Origin: Arenibacter amylolyticus
GTDB taxonomy: Bacteria > Bacteroidota > Bacteroidia > Flavobacteriales > Flavobacteriaceae
Assembly: GCF_002150785.1 (NCBI RefSeq)
Contig: NZ_MTAZ01000005.1
Location: forward strand, 62,001 to 126,000
DNA length: 64,000 bases
Direction: 5' to 3'
Each line of letters opens with the position of its first letter. Position 1 is the first letter of the stretch. Below, in pieces: positions 34,540-42,281 of this stretch. The notes under the pieces were generated by a model. The model searched no databases and had not been told where the DNA came from. It worked only from the letters and a program-made list of their open reading frames with translations. The position numbers and the translations under genes were made by a program.

Positions 34540-35943
34540 TTATAATTTGGAATGGATAAGGGTATTGGCCATTTTAAAATTGACTTCCATTAGATAGTCT
34601 CCCATGCTGGGACCGTACCATCCCATGAGGCCCGATTCGTAGGAATCGTAATAGTAGTATTTTGCCGGTGTGATATACCCTAAATACTGTCCGTTAAAAC
34701 TGCTCAATACCATGTGATGACCGGCTACTTCCATAGCATTTATAAGATCTAAACCGTATTCCCCGCTTAATTCGTAGGGTAGCGTAATCCAAACAAGGTG
34801 GTTTAATTGTAGTCCCTGCAGGGGGATAGTCGCTATGTTGGGCATTAATTTTCTCCCTAGAAAGGGGGCTAATCGCAAGCGATCCGTAATCTTAAAGAAT
34901 TGTAGTTTCGGAATTTCCAGTTCTGTGCTGATAGCGGATAGGTGCACCTGAGAATCGTATTCCAATCTACGGAGGACTACTTGTGCGGAATCGGCCAGGG
35001 TTTCCCCAATAAATCTTGCTTTCTCAAACTTTTCACCTTCCCCTTTGTTAGAGTGGCTACCTACGGTACCAGCAAAGAAAAGCGCCAGATCTGTTCCTTT
35101 CGCTTCCAAATGCCGCTGAAAATACCCGGGATAATCCCCGCTAAAAGCATCGTTAATGGGACTTATCACCGTGGCATGGGCGGCATAGATCCCAATAGTT
35201 GCCTTTTTTCCAGTGTCCTGTATAAAGGATAGCACCTCTAACCTATCATTTACTCGCCCCGGTTCCCCGATGATCCTATTTCTCACTAAATTGGGAACCT
35301 TAATGTAGCCCGATGAGAATTTGCTGGGCTCCTTGTCTGCAAGAGCCTTTTTTATGAGTAATACCAATTTATCACTCAACCAGCTTACCATTTCTGGGTT
35401 GTATTCTCCTCCAAAACTTTCCCCAACGTAACTGGGAAGGCAGTTCCCTATGCTGGAATGCGTATGCGTTGCCCCAAAAAATAATTGATCCCGAGTAATT
35501 ACATTCTTTAATTTTTCCGAAACTGCCATGACTATGGGCTCTGGCATAAGGAGTAGGTCGGCACTGATTAACACCACCCCTTTCTGTCCCACCTCTAAAG
35601 CAATGGCCTTTGCATAAATAGAGTCGTGCACCCCCTTGGCAATTTTTCCGTCCCCATATCCGGCCAGTTTTATTCCGCTGAATATACCTTGTTTCGGATT
35701 GGGGTTTCCCTCCACTATTGTGGGGGTAATATTCACTTTTGCAAATCCGGCAAAAAGGGGGCCTTGGGCATCGGTCCTGTTCTTTGCCGCCAATTCTAGC
35801 TTACCAATGGTGTTCTGGTAATAGGTTGTTTCAAAATAGGACGTGGAATCTACGGTAGTAGTGGCGAAATAGAAACTCAGCCCCAGTAATAACAGTAGGC
35901 CCACCAATAGTTTTAGCAATACCTTTCCCCATTTTCTCATCAA
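34540..35943 (-). CDS. Neutral/alkaline ceramidase N-domain-like protein (second paralogue)
   Basis: A 467-residue protein with one N-terminal membrane anchor (residues 8-26). Zinc-site motifs ATHTHSSIGN and YAAHATVISP are present, and SGDYPGYFQRHLE follows as in neutral ceramidases. The catalytic-serine loop is again replaced (FFAGTVGSHSNKG). It has no Asp-rich loop like its neighbour. Sequence similarity to the 521-residue protein is limited to the core, so the two may act on different bonds of one substrate. The stop lies 12 bp before the next start; the start is 3 bp after the propeller gene. Confidence 0.85.
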   Translation of the reverse strand: MMRKWGKVLLKLLVGLLLLLGLSFYFATTTVDSTSYFETTYYQNTIGKLELAAKNRTDAQGPLFAGFAKVNITPTIVEGNPNPKQGIFSGIKLAGYGDGKIAKGVHDSIYAKAIALEVGQKGVVLISADLLLMPEPIVMAVSEKLKNVITRDQLFFGATHTHSSIGNCLPSYVGESFGGEYNPEMVSWLSDKLVLLIKKALADKEPSKFSSGYIKVPNLVRNRIIGEPGRVNDRLEVLSFIQDTGKKATIGIYAAHATVISPINDAFSGDYPGYFQRHLEAKGTDLALFFAGTVGSHSNKGEGEKFEKARFIGETLADSAQVVLRRLEYDSQVHLSAISTELEIPKLQFFKITDRLRLAPFLGRKLMPNIATIPLQGLQLNHLVWITLPYELSGEYGLDLINAMEVAGHHMVLSSFNGQYLGYITPAKYYYYDSYESGLMGWYGPSMGDYLMEVNFKMANTLIHSKL

Positions 35944-35946
35944 GCG

Positions 35947-37086
35947 TTATTTCAGTTTACTGGGATCTAATTTTATATACTTTACCGTCTTCCTGTTCCA
36001 GGTATACACAATATGAACCATACCATCTTCGGCTTGTATCATGGTAGGGTAGGAGTACTCTTCGCCTTCCTTATCAGTGTTTTTGCGTAGTGGTTCCAAA
36101 TCCAGTACCCGGTCCCAGTGCTTACCATCGGTAGATAGGGCTAAACTTAAAGGAACCCGGTCTCCCCAGTTTTTTCCAGTGGGGTTGTACACTATCAATT
36201 GACGACCATCCTGTAGGCTTACCCCATCTATGCCCGAGTTTGGATTGGGTAATTCCGTGGCCGTCATTTTGTCCCAAGTCTTACCGTAGTCCTCAGACCA
36301 GTTTTGGGAAACAACACTATTTTTAGTGCGACTCAATAATTGTAGTTTTCCATCACCGTAATTTAATACTGTGGGTTGTATGGCTCCAAACTCTTCCCCA
36401 TCATTCAAGGATTCCGTACGGTTCCAAGTTTTGCCGCCATCACTACTATGTTCCAAATGTATCTGCCATCCATCGGTATCACTTTCCGTACTGGAAGGGG
36501 ATATTATAGTTCCATTGGCCAGTTGTATAGGCTGATTTTTAATAGGTCCCAACACGCCATCTGGGAGTTTAACGGGGGTAGACCATGTTTGTCCATTGTC
36601 CGTTGAGGTCATATAGAGTCCCCACCAAGATTTTGGGTCTGGACCAACCTTGTAAAACAGCATCAAGGGTTGTCCTTTAGGCTTAAACAAAACCGGATTC
36701 CAGCAAGGAAATCTTGAGCCATCGGGTTGCACCCCGTTGGCCACTTCTACGGGAGAAGACCAAGATTGGCCTGTTTTTCGCGATACCCAAATCCCAACAT
36801 CGTCGTTTTTTTCCTTGGTGCCTCCAAACCAAGAGGCAACCACAGTACCATTGCTTATCGCTACGGTAGAGGCGTGGCATTCTGGAGTAAGTGCCTTCTC
36901 TAATTCGTAAACAAACTCCTGCTCCACAATAGCAGGATGCTCCAAGGGAATAACTTGCGGTAATTTTTCCATTTTTTCTTTACAAGATACAAGGAGTAGG
37001 GTAGAAAAAAGGAATAGGGATCCTAAAAAAGAGGGCTTTTTAAATTGAAGGAAGCTCACAAAAGCGTGGTAATTTTTTTGAGTCAT
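35947..37086 (-). CDS. Sialidase-fold (BNR repeat) lipoprotein
   Basis: A 379-residue lipoprotein (signal ends LLLVSC, Cys35) with a six-bladed sialidase-type propeller (BNR_2, PF13088). Asp-box motifs are clear: STDNGQTW, SSDGGKTW, SEDYGKTW and STDGKHW. The N-terminal block HASTVAISNGTVVASWFGG is shared with the paralogue at 47469. The FRIP arginine motif of classic GH33 sialidases is not visible. It may cleave an acidic sugar linkage by another route, for example like propeller lyases or rhamnosidases. It lies in an operon between the BASS symporter and the ceramidase-like genes. Confidence 0.85.
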   Translation of the reverse strand: MTQKNYHAFVSFLQFKKPSFLGSLFLFSTLLLVSCKEKMEKLPQVIPLEHPAIVEQEFVYELEKALTPECHASTVAISNGTVVASWFGGTKEKNDDVGIWVSRKTGQSWSSPVEVANGVQPDGSRFPCWNPVLFKPKGQPLMLFYKVGPDPKSWWGLYMTSTDNGQTWSTPVKLPDGVLGPIKNQPIQLANGTIISPSSTESDTDGWQIHLEHSSDGGKTWNRTESLNDGEEFGAIQPTVLNYGDGKLQLLSRTKNSVVSQNWSEDYGKTWDKMTATELPNPNSGIDGVSLQDGRQLIVYNPTGKNWGDRVPLSLALSTDGKHWDRVLDLEPLRKNTDKEGEEYSYPTMIQAEDGMVHIVYTWNRKTVKYIKLDPSKLK

Positions 37087-37097
37087 TTTCGTAAAGG

Positions 37098-37982
37098 TTA
37101 GGTTTGTTTATCCAAACTTGGTTGGTCTTTTACCCCAAGAGGTTTTCTTAAGAATATAATAACCGTAGCGGTTACAAACATTAGTAGTCCGTAGATAGCC
37201 GGGACTATGGAGTATTCGGCATTATTCAGTGCTATGGTGGCGAGCGTTATCGCTAGGGTTCCGTTTTGTATCCCAGTCTCTATGGAGATACTAATCGCCT
37301 GCGGCCGTGATAATTTAAAGGCCAATGCAAAAAGAAAGCCTAGGGTCATGGTGCTGATATTTAGTAGAATGGCGGGTAGCCCCGCTTCTTTTAAGTAGCT
37401 CATAAAAACATCTTTAATACTTAAGGTGACGCCAACAACTACCAATATAAAAATAATGGCCGATGCAATTTTTACGGGTTTTTCCATCTTTTGGGCGAAG
37501 GAGGGAAACTTTCCCTTTACCCACATGCCAATTCCTACGGGGATAATTACGATGACCAATAACTGCAATACCATGGTAAACGCATCTACGGAAACCGCTA
37601 CACTTTGGTTGGCAAATTCCACTAAAGCAAATTGAACAATAAGCGGGATGGTAAGTATGGTGAGCATGCTAGAAACCGCCGTTAGGGACACCGATAGGGC
37701 TAGGTCTCCTTTGGCTAAATAAGACAACATATTGGAAGTGGGGCCGCCTGGACAAGCCGCCAATAACATTACGCCAATGGCTGTAGTAGGGGACAGATTT
37801 AAATAGAGGGTGATGAGGTAGCCTAGCAAAGGCAATAATATAATTTGGCAGCAGAGCCCTATAATCATTGCCTTGGGATATACCAATACTCTTTTAAAAT
37901 CTGAAAGACTTAGGGATAGTCCCATCCCAAACATGATAATAATAAGTGAAATGGCGAGAATAATTCCAGAAGTAGTATTCAT
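37098..37982 (-). CDS. BASS-family sodium symporter
   Basis: A 294-residue membrane protein with about nine to ten helices of the bile acid:sodium symporter family (SBF, PF01758). Family stretches include the N-terminal MFGMGLSLSLSDFKRV and the crossover-region motif LLAACPGGPTSNMLSYLAKGD, followed by QNGTLAITLATIAL. It probably takes up an organic anion with Na+. Its position at the head of the propeller and ceramidase-like operon suggests import of a product of those enzymes. An 11-bp gap separates it from the propeller gene. Confidence 0.93.
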   Translation of the reverse strand: MNTTSGIILAISLIIIMFGMGLSLSLSDFKRVLVYPKAMIIGLCCQIILLPLLGYLITLYLNLSPTTAIGVMLLAACPGGPTSNMLSYLAKGDLALSVSLTAVSSMLTILTIPLIVQFALVEFANQSVAVSVDAFTMVLQLLVIVIIPVGIGMWVKGKFPSFAQKMEKPVKIASAIIFILVVVGVTLSIKDVFMSYLKEAGLPAILLNISTMTLGFLFALAFKLSRPQAISISIETGIQNGTLAITLATIALNNAEYSIVPAIYGLLMFVTATVIIFLRKPLGVKDQPSLDKQT

Positions 37983-38214
37983 AACTAATTGTTACAATCT
38001 TAATTATTGATTATTATTTTCATGATGGCATAACATCCACTTTTCCAAATAAACCTTTTTAAAGGTAGAATTGCTTCGTAAATATTGTGCGAAATGCATC
38101 AAATATTGACTGCCTTTTAGTCGTGCTATAGGCTTTACTTCAATTTACATCAGGGTCTAGGATAGTCGATATATGGCAATACAATTCCCCTTAAGCTTAT
38201 GGTCTATCTCAATA

Positions 38215-39240
38215 CTATAGCTCTTTAAACCGTTTCATTATTTCCTTCCAGTTCGTGAAAATCACCTCTTCTTCTTCCAGGAAATTTATGAGGTCTGGGT
38301 CTCCAAACATTTTGGCCTCCCACACCCTTTCTTGCCAGGAATTGGTAATACCCTTTAGATTTTCCGTTTCCACCGAAGGATGAAAGATAATTTCTGTAAG
38401 GCCAGGTTTCAAGCCCGATATCAGCGCCTTAAAGTTTTCCACTTTTTCTTGGTAAGACTTGGCCTTAGGTGCACTGGTGAAAAAGTCTAGTTTAGGAAGG
38501 CTGTAGTCTGCAATCATTTCCACAACAACCTCGTCTAAAGGATAGCCTTGCTCCCTAAAGATGGCTAATACCTCTGGGTTAGAGATATCAATTATATTGG
38601 CTGGTATGCCATATTCCTCTGCCACCTTAATAAAGACTTTCACATAACTGGGATCTGCATATAGGGTACCCATGTGGGTGTCTATATGATCTGGGGTATG
38701 TCCCCAAGCCAAGGATTGTTCTATTTGAGCGCGAATCTCTTTTTCCACTTCCTCAGCGGTCGCATGTTGAACTACTTGGGCTACGCTACGCCATAATTTG
38801 GAATGGGGATCCAATAAGCCTGGGACTGCTTCGGGATTGGTAATAGGACCCCAACGGTGCTCCTTCCATTCGCTGGTAAGGGTAAGGTGCAGCCCAATAT
38901 CCATTTCTGGGTTTTCTATAGCCCAGTTTATAAACTCCTCGGCATTAGGACAGGGGACCATTACTGCGGCCGATTGTATTTGGCCACTGTTTAGTTGAGC
39001 TTTAGCTGCAATATTGGCTTCTGGGCACATACCAATATCATCGGCATGTAGCATTATGACTTTCTTTCCTGCTGGCCAACCTAATTTTTCTGCCCAATTT
39101 TTGTTGGTTTCCAACTGTTGTTCCTCGGTCTCCAAGGTTTCGGAGACTGCTTGTTTGGTGTTTTTCTTTTCTCCGCATCCCAGTAAAAATGCCCAAAAGA
39201 ATAGGAGTAGTAGTACCCTAGGTAAACGTAAGTTTTTCAT
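38215..39240 (-). CDS. YdjC/ChbG-type carbohydrate deacetylase lipoprotein
   Basis: A 341-residue lipoprotein (signal ends FLLGC, Cys22) with a YdjC-like domain (PF04794). Metal-site motifs are HADDIGMCPEAN, GLHLTLTSEW and HIDTHMG, and a later EIIFHPSVE. ChbG relatives remove an N-acetyl group from chitobiose-type sugars. Its surface or periplasmic location and the neighbouring genes suggest deacylation of an amino sugar in the locus substrate. AACCAACCAACC lies just upstream of the start (minus strand, 39258-39247), and ATTGGTGTT lies at 39262-39270. Confidence 0.92.
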   Translation of the reverse strand: MKNLRLPRVLLLLFFWAFLLGCGEKKNTKQAVSETLETEEQQLETNKNWAEKLGWPAGKKVIMLHADDIGMCPEANIAAKAQLNSGQIQSAAVMVPCPNAEEFINWAIENPEMDIGLHLTLTSEWKEHRWGPITNPEAVPGLLDPHSKLWRSVAQVVQHATAEEVEKEIRAQIEQSLAWGHTPDHIDTHMGTLYADPSYVKVFIKVAEEYGIPANIIDISNPEVLAIFREQGYPLDEVVVEMIADYSLPKLDFFTSAPKAKSYQEKVENFKALISGLKPGLTEIIFHPSVETENLKGITNSWQERVWEAKMFGDPDLINFLEEEEVIFTNWKEIMKRFKEL

Positions 39241-39246
39241 AATACA

Positions 39247-39270
39247 GGTTGGTTGGTTTTAATTGGTGTT
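39247..39270. promoter_or_regulatory. Leader and operator-like motifs upstream of the deacetylase
   Basis: GGTTGGTTGGTT (39247-39258; AACCAACCAACC on the coding strand) lies 7 bp before the start. ATTGGTGTT at 39262-39270 is identical to 52816-52824 in the araC-aldolase spacer. Confidence 0.35.
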
Positions 39271-39342
39271 GATTGGTTTTTTATCCCTTAAAGTGGCCAT
39301 TTATTAACGCGGTCCAGGTATCTATGGCTGGCGTACTAAATC

Positions 39343-40719
39343 CTATAGAACTTCATTGGTATCCGCTACATACATCCTAGTACTTTTGGTATATAAATCC
39401 CCGTGGAGATCTTTATACTCTAAATCCATATAAAACGCCTTATATCCTTTCTCAGGAAATTGGATAAGGTGATAAATATTCTTAGGATCCGTTATATCAA
39501 TTTTTAAAGGCGTCCATTCCTCATCCCTAAAATCCCGATCGTCGGAATCTGCAGACCATAAATAAGCGTTGTGTAAATTTTCTGTTGCAGTGCTTACAGT
39601 TAAGGTTGCCGATTCTTTGCTGGAGGTAATATTATAGGATAATTGGGTTAGCGGTTTATCGTTCAATAGCTTTCCCCAGAAAGCACTTAATGCCCTAAAA
39701 GCTTGTGTCCCGCCCCCTAAATCATGGCCCGCATTGGGAACATAATGAAGGTAGTTTTCACCAGGAATATCATTGATGTAATTTTTAACCGCATCTACAG
39801 GCCAATATTCGTCATTGGTGCCTATAAAGATCAATTTGGGCATGCTCAGTTGATCTTTGTAGGAATAGGGATCTACCATTTGAGTAATGGCATTACCATC
39901 CTCGGAACGTACAGTTTGGGGAATCTCCAATTGTATATAATCGTTAATCTGTTCACTGTACTCCTTCCAAACCACCAGGTGATAATCTAGGCTAACGGGC
40001 ATATTAAGCACATCTATAACCATGGGCGCTATAGCCTGTACCCGCTTGTCATGTGCGCCTGTTAACCAGGTGGTCCATCCTCTTTTGGAAGCACCGGAAA
40101 CGATAAATCTGTTAATGTCCCGTTCTAACTCTGCCTTACTAAATTCCTGCACGGCATCCATAGCGCTTACGGCACTCTTTACCATAGGGAATAGTAGTGG
40201 CCAAGTAAGATCTTTGTCCTTTTTGTAGTTGTGCAGGGTGAAAGAGATTAGTTGATCTTCTACCAAGCCATCGTATAAGGGCTGATTGGGAACTTGTTTT
40301 AAGATGGCAACCATTGCATTATTCTCTTCTGCGATCTTTTTAAAGTTTTGTGTCTTGCTATCCTCCTTGTTAGAAGACCACTTGGGGAGTCCGTCCTTAA
40401 CGCTTCCTCCGGTAACGAATAATAATGCCCCATCATGGTCTACCTTTGATGGTACCAATAAAGTGAGCTGATGGGTCCAAATAAAATCGCGCCATTTTTG
40501 GGATGTGAGTAATAGCTCATATACGGAAGATTCCCCTAACTGGTAGCTGTCACGTAACTCCCAGGAATAATGGGAGTCGTTATTGTGTAAATAGCTTTTT
40601 AATGCAGTTTCCGGAGTTATAGGATCATTTATTACCTTGTTTTCTGCCAGATTTTTTGGATGGTCTTTGCAGGCCATGATGAGGGCCATAAAGAGCAATA
40701 AAAGAAGGTGTTTTTTCAT
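39343..40719 (-). CDS. PhoPQ-activated protein PqaA-like lipoprotein
   Basis: A 458-residue lipoprotein (signal ends ALIMAC, Cys17) of the PhoPQ_related family (PF10142). The alpha/beta-hydrolase-like core has FIVSGASKRGWTTWLTGAHDKRVQAIAP with the presumed nucleophile in SGASKRG, then FIGTNDEYWPVDA and PNAGHDLGGG, which supply Asp and His. No activity is established for the family. It is placed with the other envelope enzymes of the locus, on the same strand as the deacetylase, 102 bp upstream. Confidence 0.9.
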   Translation of the reverse strand: MKKHLLLLLFMALIMACKDHPKNLAENKVINDPITPETALKSYLHNNDSHYSWELRDSYQLGESSVYELLLTSQKWRDFIWTHQLTLLVPSKVDHDGALLFVTGGSVKDGLPKWSSNKEDSKTQNFKKIAEENNAMVAILKQVPNQPLYDGLVEDQLISFTLHNYKKDKDLTWPLLFPMVKSAVSAMDAVQEFSKAELERDINRFIVSGASKRGWTTWLTGAHDKRVQAIAPMVIDVLNMPVSLDYHLVVWKEYSEQINDYIQLEIPQTVRSEDGNAITQMVDPYSYKDQLSMPKLIFIGTNDEYWPVDAVKNYINDIPGENYLHYVPNAGHDLGGGTQAFRALSAFWGKLLNDKPLTQLSYNITSSKESATLTVSTATENLHNAYLWSADSDDRDFRDEEWTPLKIDITDPKNIYHLIQFPEKGYKAFYMDLEYKDLHGDLYTKSTRMYVADTNEVL

Positions 40720-41063
40720 GGTGGTATTTATAAGTTATGTGTTTTTCCTACGCTATCTATTTGGTATTGGAATGCCGTGATAGCTGCCTTACAGCACGCC
40801 ATAGAATAAGCTGAAATTTTCTAGTACTGCCCTGTGGTTGCTAAACCCAGCCAGTTAATTTTTGCAAGCGTTCTTATTAAGCTGCATCGTTTGTATTATG
40901 CTATTCCTTAACAATATAGGCCTAAAATGTGATATCTTGAAATAAGGTTTCACAATTAGAATATTGCCCTTTTTGGTAAAATTATATTTAAATATTTAAA
41001 TCGAGGGTTAATATTTAATGCACAATTAATAAAATAGCTGAATTATACCGAAAAAATTAAGTA

Positions 41064-41071
41064 TATATTTG
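41064..41071 (+). promoter_or_regulatory. Putative -7 box of the SusCD operon
   Basis: TATATTTG matches TAnnTTTG, about 203 bp before the PKD ATG. No TTG at the expected -33 spacing. Confidence 0.4.
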
Positions 41072-41184
41072 AGGATAACCTATTTAAGGGATTGTTTTTT
41101 GGGGATTTGACATGTGGGGCTTAAAGGGCTCCAAGCGTAGGACTAAATATAAACCAACCAAATATTTAATTAAAAGGCCGACCT

Positions 41185-41274
41185 ATGAAATGAGCACTAT
41201 CGAAAACTGTTCGCAACTACGAATTAAGATCTGCGCATTACATACGTCCGTTAAAAAACAATAAATATCTACCT
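41185..41274 (+). promoter_or_regulatory. Conserved 90-bp leader, copy B
   Basis: Ends exactly at the PKD gene ATG and aligns without gaps to 10593-10682 (67 of 90 identical). The CGAAAACTG block may form a small hairpin (CGAA/TTCG). See copy A. Confidence 0.65.
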
Positions 41275-42225
41275 ATGAAAAAAAAATACACACGAGTATT
41301 AATTGGAATGCTCTCTTCCCTTATGCTGACGTTGTTTTCTTGTAGCTCGGACGATTCGGATAGGGAAAGTTTACCGCTTACCGCAGATATCTTTCACAGT
41401 GTTAAGGGGAAAAAGGTAGCATTTCAGGGCTTGACCAACAGTGCTGTTTCTTGGATGTGGGATTTTGGAGATGGCAATACCAGTACCGATAAAAATCCCG
41501 TACATACCTATGCCTCGGGAGGATACTACTCCGCTACCCTAACTGCTACCGGTGCCGATGGAAGTACGGTAAACAAGGAAATTCGTTTGGCGGTGGATTT
41601 AACCCCCTATATTTTGCTTACGGGCGGACCAACGGCCGAGAATGGGAAGACCTGGAAATTGGCAAGTAGCCATTCAGATTCGGACTATTTTGCCAATGCA
41701 GATGCTACCTTGTCACCATTTCCTGGAGCGCCAAAACCATTGCCAGCAGGAATAATGGGAGCCGGATTGGGGCTTGGAGAAGTATATGAGGACGAATATA
41801 CATTTCATTTTGACGGTAGTTACGGCCATGATGTAAAAGCCGATGGGGCTGCCTTTAGTGGTCTGGTTTATCAATTTGTTACTACGGGTGGAGCGGGTAT
41901 TGTAAATCCTAGTTCTAACCAAAGTTTTGGATTGTGTACCGGAGCCTATACACCAGATGAGACGGCTACTTTTACCTATGTGGAGAAAGAGGACTTCACC
42001 GTTTCTTCCGTTTATGGCCCGGAGGGTACTATAACCTTTAATGGGGTAAGCACCCTAGACTTTTCAGGAACCGAGTTTTTGGGCTTTATGGATTTTCAAC
42101 GGAAGGTAATCGTTCAGGAAATTAAGGATACTTCAATGCGAGTAGTCATGTTCATGGCGGCTTCCACGGATGCCATTGGGGTAAACACCCATGCACTAGT
42201 GCTCACCTTCGAAGTCGTGAATTAA
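41275..42225 (+). CDS. PKD-domain lipoprotein (probable surface glycan-binding protein)
   Basis: A 316-residue lipoprotein (MKKKYTRVLIGMLSSLMLTLFSC, Cys23, then an acidic SSDDSDRE stretch resembling a lipoprotein export signal to the cell surface). A PKD domain (residues about 35-115) has the signature WMWDFGDGNTSTDKNPVHTY. The C-terminal 200 residues are beta-rich with WKLASSHSD and no recognised family. It is the first gene of the plus-strand operon before SusC, where binding proteins are usually encoded last; it may still bind substrate. Leader copy B precedes the ATG. Confidence 0.85.
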   Translation: MKKKYTRVLIGMLSSLMLTLFSCSSDDSDRESLPLTADIFHSVKGKKVAFQGLTNSAVSWMWDFGDGNTSTDKNPVHTYASGGYYSATLTATGADGSTVNKEIRLAVDLTPYILLTGGPTAENGKTWKLASSHSDSDYFANADATLSPFPGAPKPLPAGIMGAGLGLGEVYEDEYTFHFDGSYGHDVKADGAAFSGLVYQFVTTGGAGIVNPSSNQSFGLCTGAYTPDETATFTYVEKEDFTVSSVYGPEGTITFNGVSTLDFSGTEFLGFMDFQRKVIVQEIKDTSMRVVMFMAASTDAIGVNTHALVLTFEVVN

Positions 42226-42260
42226 TCTTCCTAGACCATTTTGGAAGATCAGAAATAATT

Positions 42261-42269
42261 AACCAACCA
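42261..42269 (+). promoter_or_regulatory. AACCAACCA leader motif before susC
   Basis: AACCAACCA lies 12 bp before the susC ATG. The same core is upstream of the deacetylase (39247-39258, minus) and the PKD gene (41152-41160). Confidence 0.3.
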
Positions 42270-42281
42270 CAAAGCAATTTT

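Larger units (their letters stand above)
40720..41274. other. Divergent regulatory region of the SusCD locus
   Basis: 555 bp between the PqaA-like and PKD genes. It holds the -7-like box TATATTTG (41064-41071), AACCAACCA at 41152-41160 and leader copy B (41185-41274). If transcription starts near 41078, the PKD mRNA has a leader of about 195 nt. A frame of 50 codons (41112-41264) overlaps leader B, but it has no signal of selection. The first 340 bp show nothing but AT-rich sequence. Confidence 0.55.
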
